Translations under genes and position numbers: made by a program
Source of the DNA: Atkinsonella hypoxylon
Lineage: Eukaryota; Ascomycota; Sordariomycetes; Hypocreales; Clavicipitaceae
DNA length: 64,000 nt
Direction of reading: 5' to 3'
Assembly: GCA_000729835.1 (NCBI GenBank)
Contig: JFHB01000128.1
Span: 1-64,000, forward strand
Notes under the pieces: model-generated
Database searches by the model: none
Seen by the model: the letters and a program-made list of their open reading frames with translations, nothing else
What the model was told of the DNA's origin: nothing
Shown here: piece after piece, positions 24,604 to 34,305 of the stretch
Layout: every line of letters begins with the position of its first letter
Numbering within the stretch: the stretch's first letter is position 1

Positions 24604-26445
24604 AAATAAAAGAAAATAAACTCTTCCTTATAGAGGCCTATATAATTACTATAAAAAAAAAAAAAAAGAAATTCCTTAGTAAGTAGTAAAGGGGCATTAA
24701 TACTTATAGCGTAAAGGTATAACTACCTAGAAGGCGCTCTACTGCTCTTTAGGTAGTTACAAAATAGAAGCTAGAGAAGCTATATAGTGTCCCTAGAGTA
24801 GCGTAGAAGCTAGAGCTAGAATAGTAGCGCTAATAGAAGGTAGAGAAGCTAAAGTAGGTAAGAATATAACTAGTGCTCTAGATTAAGGCTTTACTTTAGT
24901 AGATATAGGTAAGAATATAATGTCTTAAATAGCTTAATGCCTTAGGCGTAAAAGTATAGTCCTTAAAGGGGGGAAAATAAAGAGAGAGAAGGTAAAGAGA
25001 GCAGTAGGTTAAGTTAGAGTTATACACTCTAGAAATATAGATAGTAGTTAGTGCTATAAGTAGTTTAAGCTTTTAAGCTCTACCTAAAGGTAAGTATATT
25101 CCTAATATATTGCCTTAAGGTTATTCTATAAAGGTAAAGGAACAATATATAGCAGTAAAGAAGCCTTATATAGCAGTAAGGGGGCAGCAGTAGTAAAGGT
25201 TAATAGTATATAATAAAGTGTAGGTATAAGTAGAGGTAATAATAAAGGTACAGTAATAGTAGTAGTATTAGTAAGTATAAAGAGCAATAAGAAGTTATTG
25301 TTAATATCTATAGAGATATACTTATACTTATTAAGGTTAAACTTATTGTTCTTTAGAACAATAGAGGCTATAGTACTCTTATAGATTGCAGAAGGAGAGA
25401 GAGTAAGCGTAAAAGAGCTACTAGCTTAGGTTATATAATAAGAAGAAGAAAAGAGTGTAACCTTCTTTTCTATATAATTAGCAGTAAGTATATCCTTAAG
25501 TATAGTATTATAGTAGTTATATATATTTAAGAACTTATAGGTAAGAATAGTTTAGTAAGTAAGCTAGCTAGAGTAAAGGGGAATTAATATAGACTTAACT
25601 ATAAAACCTTAGTTAGTAAGTTCCTATATTTTAGTAAAGTAACACTATAGGTAAAAATACTTAGTAAAGAGGCTTAAATTCTATATACAGCCTCTATACC
25701 TCTATATATATAGTTAGTATTCTCTCCTTTAGCTAGAATAGCAGTTATATAAGCTCTTCTTATAAAGGTTGTTGCAATATAGTATATAAATATCTTTAAG
25801 GATATTGCTATTAAATAGCTCTAAATTGTTTAAGTTCTTTTATATAAAGAAACCGTAAATATAGCAGCAATAAGGGACTATTAGCGCTATAGAAGCAGGA
25901 GTAGTAAAGGCGTTAGTGCTAGCAATATAGCTGTTAAAGTTCTAGATATATTCTAGGTTAATAAGAGAATAAGCTATATATAGATAAAGAGGCAGCGTAC
26001 TTTAGGCTAATAGAACAATATTTTACGGTTTTAATTAGCTAGCTACTTATAGTTAAATAAATTCTATTTAGTTGCAACAGAAGAGGGCTCTTTTACGTTA
26101 AAAGGAGCAGCAGTAGCTATATAGTATAAAAGGGAATTTTAGGAAACAACAATAGAACTATTTAGTTATAATGTAGAGGTAAAATAAGATATAAAAAAGG
26201 AAGGAAAAGATAAAGGAGAGAGAGAAGGAATTATTTATTTTTATATTAAAAATAGCTAAAGGCTAGCTGCTAGTTTATTGCGCACTAAAGGGATAAGAAC
26301 AATAATAACTATCTACGCCCTACTAGCTATTAGTTTATTGCGCGCTAAAAGAATAACACTAACAACAAACGTTTGCGCCTTACACTCTTAACAACGCCCC
26401 CTATATATAGATAGGTTACGCGCAACTAACAACTGTTTACAACAG
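24604..26445 (-). pseudogene. Family B 3' region with possible antisense frame (B1)
   Basis: Between pol and the 3' LTR the B family carries about 2.5 kb not expected in a minimal Gypsy element. It opens with an A15 run (24653-24667). The plus strand has dense stops, about one per 7 codons where I sampled it. On the minus strand one frame (codons at 0 modulo 3) reads from ~26280 to ~24670 with a stop about every 14 codons, all TAA/TAG, and no frameshift. Segments such as N-N-K-F-N-L-N-K-Y-K-Y-I-S-I are kept in B2. A second minus frame is nearly as open over part of the region, so the frame choice is not proven. I recognise no domain. Confidence 0.35.
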
Positions 26446-27140
26446 TGTTAAAAATAAGCTACCCTGTATAGCCTATTTTTATGCCTACTAGTTGCTCTAT
26501 CACGTGACCCTTATTAGGTCTTGTTACGTTGATTTTTGGTAGAGATATCGTTGTTACTAGATGCAAACATCTAGATTTAACTAAGGCAAAGTTGCCTAAC
26601 CTATAGTTAACTTTAACTGCGATTTTCTCCACAACTAGCAATAGTAGAAATTCAAGAAGTATACTATTCGAAAGCTAAGAATTAGGGCTATCTAATAGTA
26701 TAATTGTTAGATAGGGTTGCTTATAAGGGTTGCTTATTATTAGTGGAATTTGTTAAATTGTGCACGTAGGCGTCTCGTTTGTATAGCCGTAAGTTGATTT
26801 TTTTGTTTTTATATAGTAAATCTTTTTGCAGAAATTATAAAGTAGCCTATAAGCCCCTTCTAGCGACTACAGCCCGCTAATATAGTTAGTAGGTCTATAA
26901 GGGACTGGAAAGATTTAAGATTCTACTCTCACTAAGTTTGTTACAGCGCTCTTAATATAAAGATACTACTATTACAGTTATCTATTGCCTCTACGTAATC
27001 TAGTACTATACACTACAGCTTAATTTAGGCCGCTGCTGCTTCCACTACGTAATAATTGCTAGGAGCAATTACAGGTGCTAAATCTAAGAGACCACTACCC
27101 TCTTAGATATCTAGTTCTGTAATCCCTATTATTTTTAATA
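26446..27140 (+). repeat. Copia C 5' LTR
   Basis: This 695 bp LTR starts TGTTAAAAATAAGC and ends TTATTTTTAATA. It matches the 3' LTR (33611-34305) and the two solo copies. Two hairpins sit near the 3' end: ATTGCT-AGG-AGCAAT at 27055-27069 and TCTAAGAG with CTCTTAGA at 27083-27107. The base pairs left of it, AACAG (26441-26445), do not match the bases right of the 3' LTR. Confidence 0.9.
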
Positions 27141-27155
27141 GGTTATAAGCCCGGA
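27141..27155 (+). promoter_or_regulatory. Candidate Copia primer-binding site
   Basis: Directly after the 5' LTR the sequence reads GGTTATAAGCCCGG. Its complement GGGCTTATAACC resembles the anticodon arm of eukaryotic initiator tRNA-Met (GGGCTCATAACC), with one G-to-A change in the RIP context. Drosophila copia and relatives prime from this internal part of the same tRNA and not from its CCA end. The match is short, so this is likely but not certain. Confidence 0.5.
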
Positions 27156-28090
27156 AGACCTATCTGCAAGCTGTTAGCCCGCTGAAATCTACTATTGTGT
27201 ACTGTATTACCTACTAGAAGCTATATTAAGACCTACGCTAGCAGCTATTGCTGCTATTAGTAGCTTGCTGGAAGCTATTAATACCTGCTGCATATATATC
27301 GCTAGCTACTATACTAGTGTTTTTATTCTGCCCACCCTATGCCTCCTGCACTAGTTCTATGCACCCTATGTATACACACTTTTAAAGCTATTCTTAATAG
27401 CTAGGTTCTATTGTTGCGCAACATTAAAATATACATATCTGCACACATTACATTTGCACTGCGAATTGTTTTATTAGGCACTGCCTAATTAATTATTTCT
27501 ATTAAGAAATAAGCTTAGCGCTGCACTGCATCGCTCGTTGTTGTTATATTGTGCACCCTGTACACCTCTGTTAGTAGCTATACTACAATTTGTAGTGCAC
27601 GCTTAACAGCTCTTGTTGCAGATATTCCTGTGTTTTTAGTTGCAGAATTAATTTGTGTAGTAATCCCACTGGTCGGGATTTTGAAGTAGGAATTAGCTAG
27701 ATATCCCTAAATTAGCTGTGCCTAGGTCTCCACTAATTTATTAGAACCTAATTGGAGAAGAATCTCCTGAATTTTTTGGCTAAAAATAGCTAGAACCTGT
27801 GTTTTATGCCCCTCGCAACTGCTTGTTAATCTAGTCTGCTATACAAATTGTATGCGCATACAGATCGCGATATAACGCAGCCTTTAGAGCCTGTTATACC
27901 TGTTACGAAAGAAATTAGAGAAAAATCTTAGTATAATTTCTAAAGATATAGAGCACTTCTAGGCCTATAATAGAGCAATCTATTAATATCTAGTAGAGGT
28001 TATTACTGTTATTTACTACTATTTCCACTGTAATTTAGCTATAATTAGCTATAAAAGAGCGTTAAATTAGCTACTTTTTAAACCCTTAAA
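27156..28090 (+). other. Copia 5' leader, non-coding
   Basis: About 935 bases lie between the primer site and the Gag-Pol start. No frame is open beyond a few tens of codons. Composition is close to unmutated, with CpA, TpG and CpG words frequent, unlike the rest of the window. It probably holds packaging and dimerisation signals. A small inverted repeat ATCCC/GGGAT lies near 27662-27679. Confidence 0.5.
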
Positions 28091-31000
28091 ATAGCACTAA
28101 AAGGAACAGGCAAGGGAAAGAGCATAAGCCCTAAAAGGGGTAGTAGTTCTAGTACACTAGCTAATCTAGCTGCTGCTACTAGCTTTCCTAGTCCAGCAAG
28201 GTCCCCCCCTTAGCTAGTAGATTCCTCTTCTAATAAAGAAGATTATACAGCTAAGAAGGCTCTAAAGGAAGCTAGATTAGCTTCTAAAAGAGTAGTGTAA
28301 GTCTATAATGTGCAAGCTAATCTAAAAGCTTAAATAGATAAGCAACAAGAGACCCTAAATAGATTTATTAGGTATAGTGAAGCAAAATAAAGCTAAAATA
28401 AAGGTAATATAGCTAATTTACTAAGTAAATTAGATACTATAATTACATCTATAGGTAATCTCTCTATAGGGTCTCTCTCTAAGGTAGTAGATTCTATTAC
28501 TTCTAAAAGAGCTTCTAAAGTCTCTTTTAAAGCCCCTAAACCTTCTAGTTCCTCTAATAGTGCTACTTTTCTGCCTGCTTTTAATAAAGGTACTATAAAA
28601 GAGTTAAATAAGAAGGTTCACTCTATTCTAGAGGCTGCTAAGCTAAAAGGCCCTAAAAATTTTAAACAGTAGAAGTAAGCTTTAACTATTTAATTTAAGG
28701 CACTAGGATTCCCTTAATTTATTAATAATCCTAGTATAGCTAGTATATTAGTAGATTTAGAGCAAGCTATTATCCTTATAATTATAAGAGATAGTTGCTA
28801 ATCTAGACCTTAAGCTGCTATAAGCTAGCATAAGTCCCCTGTAGATACCTATAACGTTCTAGTTAGGCAGTATTCGCAGAGTGCTAAAATACAACGTAGT
28901 ACGCTATATGCTAGTTATTACAACTTATCGTTTTCGAACTATAAGGGATCTTTAGAGGCCTTTAATGCTGAATTTAATAATTTACTAGCTAGATTACAGC
29001 TCTATAGTGTAGCTATTAATCCTATTAACTAGGTAAATTATTATATTAATGCTTTAAAGAAGACCTTCTCTAGCTGGGCTAAAAGGCAGCAATATTCTAT
29101 TAGAGCTGCTAGAGTACAAGGTCTATCTGTAAAAATGCTAAATTTATAGTTCCTTATAGCTAACTTATTAGAAGAACAAAGAGATAAAAGCTCCTCTATA
29201 TCTAAGGCTCTTAGTTATAAAGCTTCTAATTCTAATAGTTCTAATAATAATAAAGCTAACTAAGGAAAGAATCCTCCTAATCAGAAGAAGAATTCCAATT
29301 CTAATTCTAATGATTCTAATGCCTCTAAAGATATAGATAAAGCCTCTAAGAATAAGAAGAAGTAGAAGGGCTAAAGAAGAAGTAACAAAAATTCTGGGAA
29401 TAAGGATAGAGAAGCTGCTTTTGCTATAGGTTGTTATAACCTATCCACTAGCAACCAGGATACTATAGAATCTAATAATTCTAGCAGTTCTAGTAGTAAT
29501 AATTCTTACGATTCAGATACAGAATCTACTACTAGTGATACTAGTACTACTAGTAATAATACCCCTTCTTTTAACTATTCTAATGGAATAATTAAAAACT
29601 CCTTACTATACAATACAGGTTCTACCTATTATATAGTTAACAATAAGGCATTTTTTAGGACTTTTAAGCCTATAAAAAAGGGTAAAACCGCGCCTATTGC
29701 TACTAGAGGAGGTCCTATTTATCCTAAAGGATAGAGAACTGCTGTATTCTAGGTACTAATTAGTATAAATCTAGCTAAATACAGGCCTTTAGCTCTAAAG
29801 GATACTCTATATTGCCTAGGTTTAAATACTAACCTAATTAGTGGTCTAAAGCACTATTTAATAGGGGGCACTCTCCTTAGAAATTAGCTATTTCTAGCTG
29901 ATAGAAGCTGCTGTAGGCTTCTAAATCCCAAAAAGCATAGTTTCTTCTTACAGCTTAAGGGGCAAGAGACCCCTAGAGTGTGTAAAAACCACGCTAATCT
30001 CTCTTATATAGGATTTCTAGCTAGCAATAGTTATAATAGCGGTTATAATGCTAGTTATCCTATAGAGGTTTAAATCCCTTAACAGCCTAGTTTTAATCCT
30101 AAGGAATATAGCTAAATCGAGGAATTATCTAATTTTAAAGAAGAAGAAGATAATACTAATAACAATGCTATAGAGCTATTAGCCCTAGTTCCTAAACGGG
30201 CTCCTAGTTAGATTCCTTCTAATAACAGGGATTTAGAAGGTCTAAATCCTAAGTTACTGGATATTAGAGGAAATAGCTATCTAGATCCCTTAAACAAGGC
30301 CTGTAGTTCTTAAGAGATCTAGCAAGATAGAGAGCAACAGGAAGCTAGCTCTAATAATAATTCTAGTAGTATAAATCCTACTGCTTCTTCTTCCTATAAG
30401 AAGCTCCTAGAATTAGCTGCTACTTAGCACGTTAGATTAGGGCATATAGGACTCCCTTTACTAAAGAAGACTGCTTCTATTACTAAAGGTATTCCTAATT
30501 TTACAAAAATCAAGGAAAAGGATTTTAACTGCCTAGCTTGCAACTAAGCTAAAGCTATTAAAAGACCTAGTAAGCATACTATTCCTAACCCCCCTAGATG
30601 TTTAGATATTATAGAGGGAGATACCGTTAAAATAGAGCCTATACTGCACAATAAGAGGCCTCTAGTTCTTTTTCTAATTAATAGAAAATTACAGTATAAG
30701 TGGTCTTTTAATCTAGCTAATAAAGAGAGTTCTACTCTCTATAGCTGTATTAAAGGCTTCTTTAAGGAATTAAAAAACCAGTATAACTGCTACCCTAAAC
30801 ACCTTTATTTTAATAGTAGTATAGAAATTAATACTAGGTTGCAAGCTTAGCTATCTTCTAAGGGTATTTGCTTTAGTACCTCTTACCTCTATATTTACAA
30901 ACAGAATAAGCTAATAGAGAGAGCTATAAGGGTACTTCTAGACCGTTTGCGTGCTACCCTACAGTGGTTATAATTACCTCTATATCTATAGTCTTACATC

Positions 31001-33430
31001 CTTCCTGCTATAGTGAATTTAGTTAATACTACTGCGAATAGTACTAAACCACTAAGTCCTAAACAGCTATATTTAGCTAATTTAGAGCCTTCTAAGACCT
31101 ATAAGCCTAATTTTTCCAAAATTAGAGCTATAGGCTCCTATTGCGAAGTTCTAATCCTATTAGAATAGAGATCTAGGTTGCAGAAGCTAGCTAAAAGAAC
31201 TATTCCTAGTAGACTTTTAGCTACACTAGGTTCTAATGTATATCTAATATACATTCCCTCTAAATAAGCTGTTATAAAGACTAGCTTCGTTAAAATTATA
31301 GAAGGAATAGGTCCTATTTTATAGGGCATCCCTAAGGTTCCTATTGGTTCTATAGTGGATAATCCTTTAGAGGGAGAAATCAATAACTAGCAGCAATTAG
31401 AAGATAATTATACTCCTAAGTATCCTTATCCTAGTTATCTAGATGTGCTAAATTATCCACTAGAACCTATAGAAAATCAAGCTCTTCTACTAAGCAACCC
31501 TATAGAAGCTATAGAGGTCCCTAAAGCCCCTATATCTATAGAGGCCCCTTAGGCTAATATAGAACCTATAGAAGCTGAAGCTAATGCTGATGCTATAGAT
31601 TTAGATGGAGATATATTTTCCTTAATTAAGGATCTATGCTTTAAGGCTAGGACTAAAGCAGCTATTACTTCTAATAGCAAGGATAAACTTCCTAATACGT
31701 AGAAGCAAGCCCTAAAAAGCTCTGCTAAGCAGCATTAGATAGAAGCTACCTATAGCGAATTTAAGCAGCTATTAGCTGCTAGAACCTTCAAATTTATAGG
31801 GAAAGACTAAGTACCTAAGGGCTGAAGAGTTCTAAAGAATAGGCTTGTCTACAGGCTAAAAAAGGATAAAGAAAATAATCCTATTAAATATAAGGCCCGC
31901 CTTATTGCTAAGGGATTTATGTAAATAGAAGGTTAAGATTACCTAGAGACCTTTACTGCAACTAGTATTCCTTCTAGCTGGCGTATATTATTAGCTCTTG
32001 CAGCTTTTAATAACTGGGAAGTTAAGCAAATCAACTTTATAGGAGCGTTTCTAAATAGCAAGCTAAAAGAAGCTATTTATATGGAAATCCTAGATAGATT
32101 CGTTGAATTTGTAGAGCAAGCATCGCTATTAGTAGCTAAGCTACTAAAAAGCTGTAATTACAAGCCCTCTAAAGAGCAAGTAATTAAGCTAGAAAAATCC
32201 CTCTATAGTCTAAAGCAAAGTCCTAGAGAATAGCAGCAAATTCTAACAGAATTACTTTAAAAGCATAGATTTAAACCTCTTATATCAGACCTAGCAGTCT
32301 TTTATAACCCAGGTATATCTATATATATTGCTACTTATGTAGATAACTGTCTTCTAATTGGGCCTAATTTACGATATATTAATAAGCTTAAAAAGCTACT
32401 AAATCAAGCTTATCTAATAGAAGATAGAGGACCAGCAGAATTCTTTCTAGGTATACAAATCACCTGTAATAGGTCTAAAAGGTCTATTAAAATCCACTAA
32501 TCTTAATACATCCTTAAAGCCCTAGAAAGATTCAAAATGCTAGATGCTAAGCCGGCTTCTATCTCTATACAGCCGGGGATTCTAAAGCAACTAGTTACAA
32601 AACCTCTCTTAAAATCCGATTATAAGCTTTATTAGAGCATTATAGGTACTATTATGTATCTTATGTTGCTAACTAGGGCTGATATTGCCTTTTCCGTTCA
32701 GTGGCTATCAACCTTCCTAGCTAAGCCCTATATAGAGCACCTGAACGCCTCTAAGCACCTCCTAAGGTACTTAAGTAGTACTAGAAGCTTTACTATTATT
32801 TATAAGCGTTCTAGTCCACACCCTATAGGGTCTTCTTCTAAAGCTTCTAATAGTTCTATTAGTTGTAAAGAAGTACTTAAGACCCTCCTTGGTTATTGCA
32901 ATAGCGATTTTGCTGGTGATAAAGTCTCTTCTAAATCAACCTATGCTTATCTATATAAGCTAGCTGGTGGACCTATTAGCTGGAAATCGAAGAAAGCTAG
33001 TACTATTGCTCTTTCTACATTAGAAGCAGAATCTAATGCATTATCTAAAGCTATTAGGGAATTAGAGTAGCTCTACAGCCTTTTTAAGGAGATAAAGCTA
33101 CCTTTAACCCCTTCTATTCCTATTAGGTGTAATAATTAAGGCGCTATAGTTACTGCTTACAACCTAACGTTGCATAGTAGGACTAAGCACACCCTTTTAA
33201 AGTTTAACTACATTAGGGAAAAGATTCGTAAAGGTATAGCTAAGGTTAGTTATATTAATACAAATTAGATGCTAGTAGATAGCCTAACTAAGCCTCTTGC
33301 TATTTAAAAGCATTAACAATTCATTAAGTTACTAGAGCTTTCTAGCTAGCTTATAAAAGCAACAAAAACACTCGAAAAATCGAAAAGCAATGAAAAACAG
33401 TTAAAAATCGATAACAACAAAAACAATTAA
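28091..33430 (+). pseudogene. Copia C Gag-Pol polyprotein, RIP-inactivated
   Basis: One frame of 1780 codons runs from an ATA that was probably ATG (28091) to TAA at 33428-33430, with scattered TAG/TAA. Gag: a Ser-rich start, a helical middle and a Lys/Asn/Ser-rich tail without a clear zinc knuckle. Protease near 29600: L-L-Y-N-T-G-S, where Copia has D-x-G-x. Integrase from ~30400 with the H-x-x-L-G-H-x-G prefix and the C-L-A-C pair. Reverse transcriptase ~31800-32470: V-K-Q-I-N-F-I-G-A-F-L, S-L-Y-S-L-K-Q and Y-V-D-N in place of Y-V-D-D. RNase H 32654-33070 is an intact stretch with T-R-A-D-I-A-F, G-G-P-I-S-W and L-S-T-L-E-A-E. Then R-T-K-H and a T-K-P-L tail. The order PR-IN-RT-RH identifies Ty1/Copia. 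The catalytic Asp losses show it is inactive. Confidence 0.9.
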
Positions 33431-33597
33431 CAACAACTAGTTATATTCAACTATAACTACCCTGGAATTGCTAGAATTAGTTATGTTATTAGTTTTGTTA
33501 TTTAGTCCTGTTATTAGTACTGTATTTCGTTAGTTAATTCTAACTTAGATATCCTTTAAAGGAGCTAAGTTGCTTATAGAACTAGTTACTTCTCACA
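33431..33597 (+). other. Copia 3' untranslated segment
   Basis: This short AT-rich stretch lies between the polyprotein stop and the polypurine tract. It contains no open frame and no structure I can name. Confidence 0.4.
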
Positions 33598-33610
33598 TTT
33601 CTAGAGGGAG
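33598..33610 (+). promoter_or_regulatory. Copia polypurine tract
   Basis: The bases ending AGAGGGAG abut the 3' LTR start at 33611. This is the expected position and composition for the plus-strand primer of reverse transcription. Confidence 0.6.
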
Positions 33611-34305
33611 TATTAAAAATAAGCTACCCTGTATAGCCTATTTTTATGCCTACTAGTTGCTCTATCACGTGACCCTTATTAGGTCTTGTTACGTTAATTT
33701 TTAGTAGAGATATCGTTGTTACTAGATGTAAACATCTAGATTTAACTAAGGCAAAGTTGCCTAACCTATAGTTAACTTTAACTACGATTTTCTCTATAAC
33801 TAGCAATAGTAGAAATTCAAGAAGTATACTATTTAAAAGCTAAGAATTAGGGCTATCTAATGGTATAATTGTTAGATAGGGTTGCTTATAAGGATTGCTT
33901 ATTATTAGTGGAATTTGTTAAATTGTGCACGTAGGTATCTCGTTTGTATAGCCGTGAGTCGATTTTTTTGTTTTTATATAGTAAATCTTTTTGCAGAAAT
34001 TATAAAGTAGCCTATAAGCCCCTTCTAGTGACTACAGCCCGCTGATATAGTTGGTAGGTCTATAAGGGACTGGAAAGATTTAAGATCCTACCCTCACTAA
34101 GTTCGTTACAGCGCTCTTAATATAAAGATACTACTATTACAGTTATCTATTGCCTCTACGTGATCTAGTACTATACACTACAGCTTGATTTAGGCCGCTG
34201 CTGCTTCCACTACGTGATAATTGCTAGGAGCAATTACAGGTGCTAAATCTAAGAGACCACTACCCTCTTAGATATCTAGTCCTGTAATCCCTATTATTTT
34301 CAATA
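33611..34305 (+). repeat. Copia C 3' LTR
   Basis: The LTR is 695 bp, the same length as the 5' LTR, with TGTT mutated to TATT at the start and ending TTATTTTCAATA. It differs from the 5' LTR by scattered C-T and G-A changes. The flanking bases ACTAG (34306-34310) belong to A2 and do not match AACAG on the left. Confidence 0.9.

Larger units (their letters stand above)
19269..26445 (+). mobile_element. Gypsy chromovirus B, copy B1, 3'-truncated
   Basis: B1 is inserted in the D integrase. It has a 5' LTR, gag, pol with chromodomain and most of the 3' region, then stops at the Copia 5' LTR (26446). Compared with B2 it lacks the last ~900 bases including the 3' LTR. No B sequence follows the Copia element, so this end was deleted after Copia insertion and not merely interrupted. 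Confidence 0.85.
26446..34305 (+). mobile_element. Copia element C, full length, chimeric flanks
   Basis: At 7860 bp it has two LTRs, a primer site, a leader of ~950 bases, one Gag-Pol frame and a polypurine tract. It is the least RIP-mutated element: the leader and parts of pol keep many CpA and TpG words. Left of it is the 3' region of B1 (AACAG). Right of it is A2 (ACTAG, matching A1 at 3532-3536). The two 5 bp flanks differ, and the flanking sequences belong to different elements. The present copy therefore seems to be formed from two Copia insertions by recombination. Confidence 0.85.

Noticed and set aside
24653..24667. Poly-A tail of a LINE insertion
   Set aside because: There is no target duplication or LINE coding sequence, and the tract lies at the same place in all B copies.
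26459..26641. 60-residue reverse frame, repeated at 33624-33806
   Set aside because: Both lie within the Copia LTR and are the same sequence. It is a by-product of the repeat and is broken in the solo LTRs.
31138..31383. 81-residue reverse frame
   Set aside because: It is opposite the Copia polyprotein, whose forward frame is supported by domains on both sides.
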